Source: Phocoenobacter uteri (lineage in GTDB: Bacteria; Pseudomonadota; Gammaproteobacteria; Enterobacterales; Pasteurellaceae). Taken from it: DNA of 64,000 bases. The translations under genes and the position numbers were made by a program. Of the stretch, positions 25,208 to 34,204 are shown in pieces. Below the pieces are notes generated by a model. That model did not search any database, was not told the origin of the DNA, and was given only the letters and a program-made list of their open reading frames with translations. Numbering within the stretch: position 1 is the stretch's first letter; every line of letters begins with the position of its first letter. The stretch covers positions 1,426,001 through 1,490,000 of the forward strand of contig NZ_UGTA01000001.1 of the NCBI RefSeq assembly GCF_900454895.1. Reading direction: 5' to 3'.

Positions 25208-26212
25208 TTAACTATGACGAATACGAGGATTCACAACCCCATACAATAAATCAACGGCAAGATTCACAAAAACAATGACCATTGCAATAATTAAAACCGC
25301 ACCTTGCAACACGGGATAATCACGAGAGTTAATTGCATCAATGACCCATTTCCCAATACCCGGCCACGAGAAAATATTTTCTGTTAGAACCGCGCCTGAT
25401 AAAAGCTGTCCGACAATTAGCCCCACGACGGTGATAATTGGAATTAACGCATTACGCAATGCGTGGTTAATCACAATGCGTGATTGTGGCAAACCTTTTG
25501 CTTTTGCAGTACGGATATAATCTTGGCTTAATACTTCTAACATTGATGAACGTGTCATTCGAGTCACAATCGCTAATGGGATCGTACCAAGTACGATAGA
25601 AGGTAAAATCAACGATTTAATTGCGGCTAAAAAAGCCCCTTCTTCGTCGGAATTCCACGTATCAATCAGCATAAATCCTGTCTCATTATCAATCCAATAT
25701 TCAGCAGGTAATCGCCCTGATGCAGGTAAATCTAATGGAATAGACACATATAAAATTAAAATCAGCCCCCACCAGAAAATAGGCATTGAATAACCCGTTA
25801 AAGACAGTGAACTAATAAAATGTGACCACCAAGAATCCTTTTTAACCGCAGCAATCACGCCAAGAATAATTCCACCAATCAATGACCATAATAACGCAAA
25901 AAAGGCTAATTCAACCGTTGCAGGAAAGAGCGTAAAAAACTCGCTTAAAACAGGTTCATTATTTCTGAATGAATTGCCAAGATCTCCCTGAAAAATACCT
26001 TTTAAATAGTTAAAATATTGTTGAGGTAAGGAAAGATCTAACCCAAGTTGGTGCATCATTTGAGCATGTACTTCTGGGCTTAATCCACGCTCACCCATTC
26101 TAATTTCAATAGGATCCCCCGGTATTAAATGCACCAACGCAAAAGTAATCAATGTTATCGCAAAAAAAGTGGGGATAACAGAGAGTAAACGTTTTAAAAT
26201 AAACTTAATCAT
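25208..26212 (-). CDS. dppB: Dipeptide ABC permease DppB
   Basis: First inner-membrane permease subunit (334 residues, six membrane spans), recognised by the N-terminal MIKFILKRLLSVIPTFF and by the EAA-type loop near GAVLTENIFSWPGIGKWV. It pairs with DppC to form the channel. Lies 100 bp downstream of dppA, from which it is separated by an uptake-signal palindrome. The start has GAG before ATG, a modest ribosome-binding site. Confidence 0.93.
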   Translation of the reverse strand: MIKFILKRLLSVIPTFFAITLITFALVHLIPGDPIEIRMGERGLSPEVHAQMMHQLGLDLSLPQQYFNYLKGIFQGDLGNSFRNNEPVLSEFFTLFPATVELAFFALLWSLIGGIILGVIAAVKKDSWWSHFISSLSLTGYSMPIFWWGLILILYVSIPLDLPASGRLPAEYWIDNETGFMLIDTWNSDEEGAFLAAIKSLILPSIVLGTIPLAIVTRMTRSSMLEVLSQDYIRTAKAKGLPQSRIVINHALRNALIPIITVVGLIVGQLLSGAVLTENIFSWPGIGKWVIDAINSRDYPVLQGAVLIIAMVIVFVNLAVDLLYGVVNPRIRHS

Positions 26213-26243
26213 TGATATTTTCTCAATTTAAATCATAAAAACA

Positions 26244-26297
26244 AAGCGGTAAGATTATAATGGATTTTTGCAAATTTTATATAAAATCTTACCGCTT
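26244..26297. repeat. 54-bp uptake-signal palindrome (TAAGA subtype) between dppA and dppB
   Basis: AAGCGGTAAGATT and the matching AATCTTACCGCTT-type right arm flank TTTGCAAA at positions 24-31. It sits inside the dppABC operon, so it may stop part of the transcription after dppA and give more binding protein than permease. Confidence 0.8.
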
Positions 26298-26312
26298 TAG
26301 GTTTAATTTTGA

Positions 26313-27908
26313 CTATTTAATTAAATCGACACCGTAAAAATCGTGTAAGCCAAAAGGACTGACCACATAACCTTGCACTTCTTTACGCACAGGGAAGTAG
26401 GTTGTTGAATGTGCAATTGTTAGCCAAGGAGCTTTTTCTTTTAAAACAACTTGAGCCTGTTTATAAAGCTCTGTACGTTTTGCTTGATCTGACTCTTGTA
26501 CCGCTTTGGTCACTAAATTATCAAATTCAGGATCACAAAATCTCGCATAATTAGATCCAGCTTCCATTGCCGAGCAACTTAATAACGTATTTAAGAAGTT
26601 GTCAGGATCACCATTATCCCCAGTCCAGCCCATTAGTCCTGCTTGATGCTCGCCTTGACGCATACGTTTTAAATATTCGCCCCATTCGTAGCTGACAATT
26701 TTGGTATTTACACCCACATTTTTCCAATCTTCTTGGATGATTTCAGCCATTCGACGAGCATTTGGATTATAAGGTCGAGAAACAGGCATTGCCCAAAGTT
26801 CCACATCAAAGCCCTTTTCAAAGCCAGCTTCTTTTAGCAATGCTTTCGCTTTTTTAGGATCATATTCATAGTCTTTTATCTCGTCATTATAACTCCACAT
26901 TGTTGGTGGAATCGCATTTTTAGCCACTTGTCCAGCACCTTGATAAACCGAGTCAATAATCGCTTTTTTATTCACTGCATAGCTCAATGCTTGGCGAACT
27001 TTTAAATTATCAAACGGTTTTTTCTGCGTATTAAAACCTAAATAGCCAATGTTTAAACCCGGTTTTGACAATAACGTAATGTCAGAATCAGTTTTTAATT
27101 TGTCAATATCCGCAGGATTTGGATAAGGTGCGGCGTGACACTCCCCTTTGGTTAATTTTGCATAACGTACTGAGGCATCCGGCGTGATTGAAAAAACTAA
27201 ACGATCAATTTTTGATTTACCTTGCCAGTAGTCTTTGAAGGCTTTATAACGTAGATTTGCATCTTTTTGATAAGAAATAAAAACAAATGGACCTGTTCCA
27301 ATTGGCTGGGTATCCACATTTTCTGGTGTCCCCGCTTGCAACATTTTATCCGCATATTCTTTTGAGAAAATAGAGGCAAAATCCATCCCTAAATTTGCTA
27401 AGAAAGGAGCATTTGGTACTTTTAAGCTAAATTTAACGGTGTAATCATCCATTTTCTCGACTTTATCAAGGATGTTTGCCATATCCATCCCTGTAAAATA
27501 TTCATAGTTTCCACCTGATACTTTATTATATGGATGATTAGGATCTAATTGACGATTAAAGGAAAACACCACGTCATCCGCATTTAAATCACGCGTTGGC
27601 TTAAATGCTTTATTGCCGTGAAATTTCACGCCTTTACGTAAGTGAAAAACGTAGGTTTTTCCATCATCGGACACTTCCCATTTTTCCGCTAATGACGGAA
27701 TAACTTTTGTTGTACCTTTTTCAAAAGCCGTTAAACGATTATAGACTGTCCGACCTACCGCATCTAGCGAAGCACCATCAGTTGCAAGTTGTGGACTTAA
27801 AAATGAAGGCGAGGCTTCTAAGCAATAAACAAACGTTTTGGTATTTGCAAATGCTGTCGAAGAAACGAGAGCAAGGGTCAGCAGTGACAGTTTTTGTACT
27901 GTTTTCAT
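26313..27908 (-). CDS. dppA: Dipeptide-binding protein DppA
   Basis: Periplasmic receptor for dipeptides, possibly also haem or 5-aminolevulinate as in its relatives. A signal peptide ends at SSTAFA (about residue 21) with no lipobox cysteine at that point, unlike H. influenzae HbpA. The mature protein matches E. coli DppA throughout (FHLRKGVKFHGNKAFKPTR, GTGPFVFISYQKD, ITPDASVRYAKL, MGWTGDNGDPDNF). Length 531. AGGAG precedes the ATG. First gene of dppABC. Confidence 0.95.
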   Translation of the reverse strand: MKTVQKLSLLTLALVSSTAFANTKTFVYCLEASPSFLSPQLATDGASLDAVGRTVYNRLTAFEKGTTKVIPSLAEKWEVSDDGKTYVFHLRKGVKFHGNKAFKPTRDLNADDVVFSFNRQLDPNHPYNKVSGGNYEYFTGMDMANILDKVEKMDDYTVKFSLKVPNAPFLANLGMDFASIFSKEYADKMLQAGTPENVDTQPIGTGPFVFISYQKDANLRYKAFKDYWQGKSKIDRLVFSITPDASVRYAKLTKGECHAAPYPNPADIDKLKTDSDITLLSKPGLNIGYLGFNTQKKPFDNLKVRQALSYAVNKKAIIDSVYQGAGQVAKNAIPPTMWSYNDEIKDYEYDPKKAKALLKEAGFEKGFDVELWAMPVSRPYNPNARRMAEIIQEDWKNVGVNTKIVSYEWGEYLKRMRQGEHQAGLMGWTGDNGDPDNFLNTLLSCSAMEAGSNYARFCDPEFDNLVTKAVQESDQAKRTELYKQAQVVLKEKAPWLTIAHSTTYFPVRKEVQGYVVSPFGLHDFYGVDLIK

Positions 27909-27990
27909 TGGTTATACTCCTGTGTTGTGTGTGCATAAAATAATTATTATAAGAGCATTATGTTGTGTTATTTTTTGCTCTTGCTTTAGG

Positions 27991-28018
27991 AATATACAAG
28001 TTTTTTGATGAAGTGCAA
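27991..28018 (-). promoter_or_regulatory. Sigma-70 promoter of dppA
   Basis: On the minus strand TTGCAC (complement of 28013-28018) and TATATT (complement of 27991-27996) are separated by 16 bases. Transcription would start about 75 bases before the dppA ATG. Confidence 0.55.
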
Positions 28019-28075
28019 TAGTTTTTTTATGAAGAAAATAAAAAAAATGAAGGAAATAAAGAAGGACTCAAAAAA

Positions 28076-28105
28076 ATAAAGGTAACTCCTAAGAATTACC
28101 TTTAT
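28076..28105 (-). terminator. Rho-independent terminator of the mla-murA operon
   Basis: ATAAAGGTAA pairs with TTACCTTTAT and on the minus strand is followed by a T-rich run (TTTTTTT), 29 bp beyond the murA stop. Confidence 0.88.
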
Positions 28106-28133
28106 CTAAATTTAAATAAAACAGCAGAAACTA

Positions 28134-29396
28134 TTATTCTTCGAAACGCTCTATGTTAGCACCAATTTTTCGTAGTTTTTCTTCAATATGCTCATAACCA
28201 CGATCAATATGATAAATACGATCCACAACTGTTTCACCCTCTGCAATTAGCCCTGCTAGAACTAAGCTGATTGAGGCACGTAAATCTGTCGCCATTACTT
28301 GAGCTGATGATAATTTTTCTACACCGTGACAAATTGCGGTATTTCCGTCAATTTCCGCTTTCGCTCCCATTCTGATTAGTTCAGGAATGTGCATAAAACG
28401 GTTTTCAAAAATAGTTTCTTTGATTGTGCTTGAACCATCCGCAATCACATTTAATAATGTGAACTGAGCTTGCATATCCGTTGGGAATGCTGGGTGTGGC
28501 ATTGTGCGAATGTTTACTGCTTTTGGTCGTTTGCCTAATGAATCAAGGGTAATGCTATCTTCCGTGACATCAACTTGCATTCCCGCTTCACGCAATTTTT
28601 CAATCACGGCATCAAGAGTGTTAGCTTTTGTACCACGACAAGTGATTTTTCCTTTTGATACTGCTGCTGCAATTAAGAATGTACCTGTTTCAATACGATC
28701 TGGTACGATACTATGCTCACAACCACCAAGCTCTGCAACGCCTTCGACAGTAATCATATCTGTACCAAGCCCTGTGATTTTCGCACCCATTTTATTTAGG
28801 AATTCTGCAGTATCCACCACTTCTGGCTCACGAGCCGCATTTTCAATTACCGTTGTACCTTGTGCTAAGGTTGCTGCCATCATTACAGATAATGTTGCAC
28901 CAACGCTCACTTTATCCATATAAATACGACAACCCACAAGGCGTTCACTAACCTGTGCTTTCACATAACCTTGATCCAAAGTAATGGTTGCACCCATTTT
29001 CTCCAATGCTGAAATGTGCATATCCACAGGTCTTGCACCAATAGTACAGCCACCTGGTAATGAAACTTGTCCTTGATGGAAACGAGTTAAAAGCGGTGCT
29101 AATGCCCAAATTGAAGCACGCATTGTTTTCACTAATTCATAAGGTGCAACATAATGATTGATTTTACTTGCGTCAATATGCACCACATTATGCTGATCTC
29201 TTTCAATAGAAACACCTAGCTCTCGTAAAATTTTAAAAGTGGTATCGACATCTTTTAAATCAGGAACATTGGTCAGCTGAACGGGTTTTGTCGCTAAAAT
29301 AGCAGCAAATAAAATAGGTAATGCTGCATTTTTTGCACCTGAAATATTGACTTCCCCACTCAACGTTACAGGACCTTTAACTCTAAATTTTTCCAT
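28134..29396 (-). CDS. murA: UDP-GlcNAc enolpyruvyl transferase MurA
   Basis: Adds enolpyruvate to UDP-GlcNAc, the first committed step of peptidoglycan synthesis. The 420-residue EPSP-synthase-fold protein has the conserved K22 (SGAKNAALP) and the catalytic cysteine C117 in GGCTIGARPVD, the residue attacked by fosfomycin. AAGGA precedes the ATG. It is the last gene of mlaFEDCB-ibaG-murA, an order shared with E. coli. Confidence 0.98.
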   Translation of the reverse strand: MEKFRVKGPVTLSGEVNISGAKNAALPILFAAILATKPVQLTNVPDLKDVDTTFKILRELGVSIERDQHNVVHIDASKINHYVAPYELVKTMRASIWALAPLLTRFHQGQVSLPGGCTIGARPVDMHISALEKMGATITLDQGYVKAQVSERLVGCRIYMDKVSVGATLSVMMAATLAQGTTVIENAAREPEVVDTAEFLNKMGAKITGLGTDMITVEGVAELGGCEHSIVPDRIETGTFLIAAAVSKGKITCRGTKANTLDAVIEKLREAGMQVDVTEDSITLDSLGKRPKAVNIRTMPHPAFPTDMQAQFTLLNVIADGSSTIKETIFENRFMHIPELIRMGAKAEIDGNTAICHGVEKLSSAQVMATDLRASISLVLAGLIAEGETVVDRIYHIDRGYEHIEEKLRKIGANIERFEE

Positions 29397-29462
29397 TGAA
29401 ATTCCTTTGTATTCTTTATTTTTGTAAATTTTAAAAAAAATTTGACCGCTTACTCGATTATT

Positions 29463-29720
29463 CTAGCTCGGCATATTTAATAATTTTTCTCTTTTCCACT
29501 GATCAACAGTAAAGGTTTTAATTGTTAATGCGTGGATAGCGTTAGTTGCAAATAATTCGGTTAGAGGTGCGTAAATCATTTGTTGTTGTTTTACTTTTGA
29601 AAGTGAAGCAAAACTATCACTCACGGCAATAACACCAAAGTGTGAGCCATCGCCCTGTACGTGAATTTCATCAAGTTCTAATGCATTATTTAAAAGTTCT
29701 TCTATTTGTGTAGTTTCCAT
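29463..29720 (-). CDS. ibaG: BolA-family protein IbaG
   Basis: Small (85-residue) BolA-like protein; its relatives bind monothiol glutaredoxin through a shared iron-sulfur cluster and affect acid resistance. The central HFGVIAVSDSFASLSKVKQQQMIYAPL segment region (residues about 27-52) shows the BolA pattern with the cluster-ligand histidine candidates H27 and H59. It sits between mlaB and murA as in E. coli. A half uptake signal lies between it and murA (about 29425-29452). Confidence 0.9.
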   Translation of the reverse strand: METTQIEELLNNALELDEIHVQGDGSHFGVIAVSDSFASLSKVKQQQMIYAPLTELFATNAIHALTIKTFTVDQWKREKLLNMPS

Positions 29721-29737
29721 TATGAGTCTTATTTTAA

Positions 29738-30061
29738 TTAAAGTTTAAAAGAAATTAACCAATCTTCTAATCCAAAAAGTATAGCTAAATCACTCACTGA
29801 TTGAGGAAGGTTGATTAAACGATTATTTTTAGTATGGTAAAGATGTAATAGTTCAACCAGTAATGCTAAACCAGCAGAATCAATGACATCAATATCACTT
29901 AAATTCCAATGAATTGTATTACATAACTCAGTAGATAAAAAGGAATGACGTTGTTCCCACAATGGAAACAACGTATCTCTTGTTAACGAACCTGATAAAT
30001 CAACTTGTATGTAATCTACTTCTTGCTTTATATACCAGTTGATAGATTGTGTTGATTTCAT
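29738..30061 (-). CDS. mlaB: Mla phospholipid transporter STAS subunit MlaB
   Basis: Cytoplasmic STAS-domain subunit that stabilises the MlaFE ABC complex for lipid transport across the periplasm. The 107-residue protein has the STAS signature DVIDSAGLALLVEL near residues 58-71 with the conserved serine. It lies five bases after mlaC, so translation is probably coupled; no strong ribosome-binding site is visible. Sequence is short and divergent, but the operon position settles the assignment. Confidence 0.9.
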   Translation of the reverse strand: MKSTQSINWYIKQEVDYIQVDLSGSLTRDTLFPLWEQRHSFLSTELCNTIHWNLSDIDVIDSAGLALLVELLHLYHTKNNRLINLPQSVSDLAILFGLEDWLISFKL

Positions 30062-30066
30062 AAATA

Positions 30067-30705
30067 TTAGTGGCTTAATGTAATCGGTTTTTGAATAGAT
30101 TGTTCAATTTTCTTAATTAGTGCATCAATACCTTGCTTACGCAGTGTACCACTCCATTCATTTTGTTTTGTCGCAACCATACTTACACCTTCAGCTGCCA
30201 TATCATAAGCTTGCCACTCACCTGTTTTACTGTTTTTACGCCATTTAAAATCTAATTTAATTGGTGCAACATTATCTGATGCAAGCACATTTACTCGGAT
30301 ACTGACAATCACTTTATCATCCACTGGTTTCTCTTTCTCAATTTCTACTTTTTGATTAGTATATTGCGTTAAAACCTGTGCATAAGACTGTTCAATAAAC
30401 TGTCCAAACACATCAAAAAATTTATCTCTTTGTTGAGCATCTGCTGTTTTTAAATATTTACCTAATACTAATAAACCTGCATATTTCACATGTACGTAAG
30501 GCATTAGATCATTACGAACGATAGTGCGTAAATAATTTGGATCTGCTTTAATTTCTGTCTGATGTGTTTTGATATCATTAAACAGTTTATCTGCAGTTTG
30601 ATTCATCATTTGATATGGATTGCTATTTCCTGCTGTTGCTTGTGCTGAAAAAAGCACCGCAATACTCATAACAGAACCTAAAATTATTTTTTTTAACATT
30701 TTCAT
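30067..30705 (-). CDS. mlaC: Periplasmic phospholipid carrier MlaC
   Basis: Soluble shuttle that carries phospholipids between the outer-membrane MlaA complex and the inner-membrane MlaFEDB complex. A signal peptide (MKMLKKIILGSVMSIAVLFS then AQATAG) precedes a 190-residue mature domain with the family's KYAGLLVLGKYLK and FDVFGQFIEQSYAQVL segments. GGAG precedes the ATG. Between mlaD and mlaB. Confidence 0.94.
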   Translation of the reverse strand: MKMLKKIILGSVMSIAVLFSAQATAGNSNPYQMMNQTADKLFNDIKTHQTEIKADPNYLRTIVRNDLMPYVHVKYAGLLVLGKYLKTADAQQRDKFFDVFGQFIEQSYAQVLTQYTNQKVEIEKEKPVDDKVIVSIRVNVLASDNVAPIKLDFKWRKNSKTGEWQAYDMAAEGVSMVATKQNEWSGTLRKQGIDALIKKIEQSIQKPITLSH

Positions 30706-30732
30706 TATAAATCTCCGAATTAAGTTAAATTA

Positions 30733-31233
30733 TTATTTTGTTGTTTTCGTCTCGGAATTCTCTGATTTTTTATCGCCATATAAGAATTGACCGATTAAAT
30801 CCTCTAAAACCATTGCTGAATTGGTATCATAAAAACGATCCCCAGCTTTCAATAGAGCTGTTTCACCTTCAAGCATAAAACCAATATTCAACGCGATGTA
30901 CTGCTCGCCCAATAAACCTGCTGTTTTGATAGAAAGAGAGCTAGTGTCAGGAATGGCATTAAATTTTTCATTGATGGCTAAGGTTACTTTTGGTGTGTAG
31001 CTGTCTGCATCTAAGCTAATTTCGGCTACTCGTCCAACGACAACGCCACCTACTTTAACAGGTGCACGCACTTTTAGTCCACCAATATTATCAAAAGTTG
31101 CATAAAGAGGATAGGTTTTCTCCGCTGAAAAACCTTGTACATTCGCGACTCTTAATCCTAAAAAGACTAATGCACCTAAACCAATTAGTACAAATAGCCC
31201 AACCCAAAATTCATATTTTAATGACTGTCTCAT
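30733..31233 (-). CDS. mlaD: Mla MCE-domain subunit MlaD
   Basis: Inner-membrane-anchored MCE protein that forms a hexameric lipid channel on the periplasmic side of MlaFE. One N-terminal membrane segment (about residues 9-29) is followed by the MCE domain (YATFDNIGGLKVRAPVKVGGV, about 44-64, and TAGLLGEQYIAL near 105-116). The 166-residue length is normal. AAGGA precedes the start. It follows mlaE. Confidence 0.95.
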   Translation of the reverse strand: MRQSLKYEFWVGLFVLIGLGALVFLGLRVANVQGFSAEKTYPLYATFDNIGGLKVRAPVKVGGVVVGRVAEISLDADSYTPKVTLAINEKFNAIPDTSSLSIKTAGLLGEQYIALNIGFMLEGETALLKAGDRFYDTNSAMVLEDLIGQFLYGDKKSENSETKTTK

Positions 31234-31263
31234 TATCTTTTCCTTAATATTAACTACTAAACC

Positions 31264-32040
31264 TTAACCGCCAAACATAATCGCCGTTAAGATGAAATCT
31301 AAACCTAAAACCACTAATGATGCATTCACCACTGTTTTTGTTGTGGCTTGGCTAATCCCTTCTGATGTCGGGATACAATTATAACCATTAAATAACGCAA
31401 TCCAAACAACAGCAAAAGCAAAAAAGAGACTTTTTACCAAGCCGTCAAACAGATCCATTAACGTGACACTATTTTGCATAACAGACCAGAAACTGCCTGA
31501 GTCCACACCTTTCCAATCCACGCCCACTAACGAACCGCCCCAAATACCAATCGCAGTAAAAATCACCGCAAGAATCGGCATTGAGATAACGCCAGCCCAA
31601 AAACGAGGGGCAATCACCCGTCTTAACGGATTAACCGCCATCATTTCTAAACTTGAAAGTTGTTCTGTTGCTTTCATCAAACCGATTTCAGCGGTCAATG
31701 CCGAACCTGCTCGCCCTGCAAATAACAATGCTGTAACCACAGGACCTAATTCTCTTAACAGAGAAAGCGAGACTAATTGCCCAAGACTGGTTTCTGCTGA
31801 AAAGTCCACTAACACTACATAGCCTTGTAGCCCAAGCACCATTCCAATAAAAAGTCCTGAGAGCATAATAATGAGTAGGGATTGCACACCTAACACATAG
31901 AGATTTTTAATCACTAGTGGGGTATTTTTACGAAACTGTGGTTTACCAATCAATGCGTGATAAAGCATAAAATTAGCACGCCCAAATTGACGAATAAAAT
32001 CAATCACAGTCGCTCCAATAAATGAAATAAATTTAATCAT
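31264..32040 (-). CDS. mlaE: Mla ABC permease MlaE
   Basis: Inner-membrane permease of the phospholipid transporter, with five to six hydrophobic segments and the family's LRELGPVVTALLFAGRAGSALTAEIG-type coupling region near residues 90-115. I place the start at ATG 32040 (MIKFISFIGA), preceded by AGGAG, giving 258 residues; a longer reading from 32103 would lie wholly within mlaF. The start overlaps the last eight bases of mlaF, typical of translational coupling. Confidence 0.94.
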   Translation of the reverse strand: MIKFISFIGATVIDFIRQFGRANFMLYHALIGKPQFRKNTPLVIKNLYVLGVQSLLIIMLSGLFIGMVLGLQGYVVLVDFSAETSLGQLVSLSLLRELGPVVTALLFAGRAGSALTAEIGLMKATEQLSSLEMMAVNPLRRVIAPRFWAGVISMPILAVIFTAIGIWGGSLVGVDWKGVDSGSFWSVMQNSVTLMDLFDGLVKSLFFAFAVVWIALFNGYNCIPTSEGISQATTKTVVNASLVVLGLDFILTAIMFGG

Positions 32041-32839
32041 TAAATAGCTCCTGTAAATAATTTTTTTGCGTTGGATAATGGAAATGTACGGGACCATCTG
32101 CATTGCCAGCTAGGAATTGTACCACTTGAGGATCATCACTTTGCATCAATGTTTGTGGCGTCCCTTCGGCAATCACTTTTTTATCTGCAACAATATAGGC
32201 ATAGTCAGCGATACTCAAGACTTCTTGCACATCGTGTGAAACAACAATAGAGGTTAATTTTAGTACTTCATTGAGCTTTTTAATCAATTCAACAATAACG
32301 CCCATACTAATTGGATCTTGCCCAGTAAAAGGCTCATCGTACATTATCAATTCAGGATCTAAGGCGATTGCACGAGCCAATGCAGCACGGCGAGCCATCC
32401 CCCCTGAAAGTTCCGAAGGCATTAAATCAATCGCACCACGTAATCCCACTGCTTCTAATTTCATTAGCACCATTTTTCTGATTAAACTTTCAGACAATTT
32501 GGTATGTTCACGGATGGGATAAGCCACGTTATCGAAGGTAGACAGATCACTAAATAATGCACCAGACTGAAATAGCATCCCCATTCTTTGGCGAATTTGA
32601 TAAAGTCTTGCAGTGTTTACTTTGCAAATATCCTCACCATCAAACAAAATCTCGCCTGAATCAGGTTGTAGTTGCCCGCCGATAAGGCGTAATAAGGTGG
32701 TTTTTCCGATCCCAGAAGGTCCCATAATAGCAGTAACCTTACCTGCTTCTACACGCAGATTGAGATTATCGTAAATAATACGATCCCCTCTCTTAAAAGT
32801 GAGGTTCTTGACCTCAACTAAATTTTTGCTACTTTGCAT
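32033..32839 (-). CDS. mlaF: Mla ABC ATPase MlaF
   Basis: Cytoplasmic ATPase of the MlaFEDB lipid transporter. Walker A GPSGIGKTT near residues 40-48, signature ELSGGMARRAALARAIA near 143, Walker B ELIMYDEPFTG and the switch histidine in VVSHD are all visible. The 268-residue length is normal. First gene of mlaFEDCB-ibaG-murA. Start codon lacks a strong ribosome-binding site but the N-terminus aligns with the family. Confidence 0.95.
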   Translation of the reverse strand: MQSSKNLVEVKNLTFKRGDRIIYDNLNLRVEAGKVTAIMGPSGIGKTTLLRLIGGQLQPDSGEILFDGEDICKVNTARLYQIRQRMGMLFQSGALFSDLSTFDNVAYPIREHTKLSESLIRKMVLMKLEAVGLRGAIDLMPSELSGGMARRAALARAIALDPELIMYDEPFTGQDPISMGVIVELIKKLNEVLKLTSIVVSHDVQEVLSIADYAYIVADKKVIAEGTPQTLMQSDDPQVVQFLAGNADGPVHFHYPTQKNYLQELFND

Positions 32840-32884
32840 TTGAATTTCAATAATCTTATAGGAATTAACTAAATGAATTTTACA

Positions 32885-33517
32885 TCATTTTTTTAAGAAA
32901 GGGTTATTTTGTTTTTCTTGACCAATCGTTGTATAAGCACCGTGTCCAGCCACTACCACAAAATCATCATCTAAATCAAAAAGTTTCGTGCGAATGGTTG
33001 AAATGAGCTGGTCAAAATTCCCTTTATATAAATCAGTACGCCCAATACTATTTTGGAAAAGCACATCACCACTAAATACAATTTTATTTTCAAAATCAAA
33101 GAAACCAATATGTCCAGGCGAATGTCCAGGAAGATGGCGAATATCAAATTTTAAATCGCCCACTTTAATTAGATCCCCATCATTAAGCCAATGATTCGGT
33201 AAGAATCCTTCTACACGAGGAAAGCCATATTCTTGAGTGATTTCACCAAGTTGTTCAAACAAAGGTTGATCTTCCTCTTGTGAACCATAAATTGCCACAC
33301 CAAAATGAGTGCGTAATTTATCTGCTGCCATAATATGATCGAGATGACCGTGAGTAATTAAAATTTTGGTTAAATTAAGTTGCTTACTTTCGATAAAATT
33401 GATCAAGGTTTCTGCTTCGTCACCTGGATCAATAATTGCTGCATTTTTTTGATCGTCCCACACAATAGAACAGTTCTGCTGGAATGCGCCAACAGGAATA
33501 ATTTGTAAATTAAACAT
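32885..33517 (-). CDS. gloC: Metallo-beta-lactamase-fold hydrolase, glyoxalase II type (GloC/YcbL)
   Basis: Predicted hydroxyacylglutathione hydrolase that completes methylglyoxal detoxification. The dinuclear metal motif THGHLDH covers H56, H58, D60 and H61; the further ligands are in LPGHSPGHIG, FSGDVLF and AGHG. At 210 residues it is the short YcbL type, lacking the C-terminal helical domain of GloB. It ends 13 bp after mepK in the same direction, matching the E. coli ycbB-ycbK-ycbL order. Confidence 0.9.
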   Translation of the reverse strand: MFNLQIIPVGAFQQNCSIVWDDQKNAAIIDPGDEAETLINFIESKQLNLTKILITHGHLDHIMAADKLRTHFGVAIYGSQEEDQPLFEQLGEITQEYGFPRVEGFLPNHWLNDGDLIKVGDLKFDIRHLPGHSPGHIGFFDFENKIVFSGDVLFQNSIGRTDLYKGNFDQLISTIRTKLFDLDDDFVVVAGHGAYTTIGQEKQNNPFLKK

Positions 33518-33530
33518 AAAATATTACCGC

Positions 33531-34091
33531 TTATGATCCACGCCAAGTACGGACTGGACCAGTATCTACATGAACAAAATTACTACGAGGATAATAACCA
33601 ACGCCACCATCGTGCAAATTCATTGCTGTATTACGTAAATGAGAAAGAGAGACGCCACTAAATCGTAAATCTATCGCCTGACCTTTTATATGATAACTTC
33701 TAAGGGCAACTTGTCGGCTACGGCGACGCATTTTTGCATTGGTTCGTGCTGTACGATAACCACAAATAATCTTTACCTCAGCATTACGAAACCCTAAGCT
33801 CTTTTGAAGTTTATCTAGCTTTAAGAACAAATTTGTATCCATTTTTCTAATTCGATTTGTTCTACGATCGCGTAAAATATAGTTAAGTTTGATCAATTCA
33901 GAAGAAATAAAACGGCGTCCATTATGGAATTTTGATTGGAGATGCTCTCCGGTATTTATATTATGAAAACGTAAAGAAATTGGCTTTGGTGTTGATAATT
34001 TTGCCTCAACAGATGCAGGTAACAGACTAGCTCCTAATACAATGCCTCCAAGAGAAAGCCAACGGCGACGACTATTATCAATTTGTTCCAC
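33531..34091 (-). CDS. mepK: Murein endopeptidase MepK (YcbK, DUF882)
   Basis: Cuts peptide cross-links, including the 3-3 links made by L,D-transpeptidases, allowing cell-wall growth. Start is GTG 34091, five bases after AAGGAG. A twin-arginine signal (SRRRWLSLGG, residues 7-16) predicts Tat export. The M15-type zinc residues lie in SYHIKGQAIDLRF and FVHVDTG. The 186-residue length matches E. coli MepK. It lies directly downstream of ldtD, whose product makes the bonds MepK cuts. Confidence 0.92.
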   Translation of the reverse strand: MEQIDNSRRRWLSLGGIVLGASLLPASVEAKLSTPKPISLRFHNINTGEHLQSKFHNGRRFISSELIKLNYILRDRRTNRIRKMDTNLFLKLDKLQKSLGFRNAEVKIICGYRTARTNAKMRRRSRQVALRSYHIKGQAIDLRFSGVSLSHLRNTAMNLHDGGVGYYPRSNFVHVDTGPVRTWRGS

Positions 34092-34148
34092 GAAATCTCC
34101 TTTTAGTTTTTATAATAATGTGTTTCATTTAGTTTATTATATTCAAAG

Positions 34149-34183
34149 AAAGTTCCTTAAAAAACAAAATTTTAAGGAACTTT
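34149..34183. terminator. Hairpin terminator between ldtD and mepK
   Basis: AAAGTTCCTTAAAA pairs perfectly with TTTTAAGGAACTTT (14-bp stem). It stands 21 bp beyond the ldtD stop. The following bases on the minus strand are only moderately T-rich, so read-through into mepK is possible. Confidence 0.65.
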
Positions 34184-34204
34184 GCTTAAATTATACTCTA
34201 TTGA

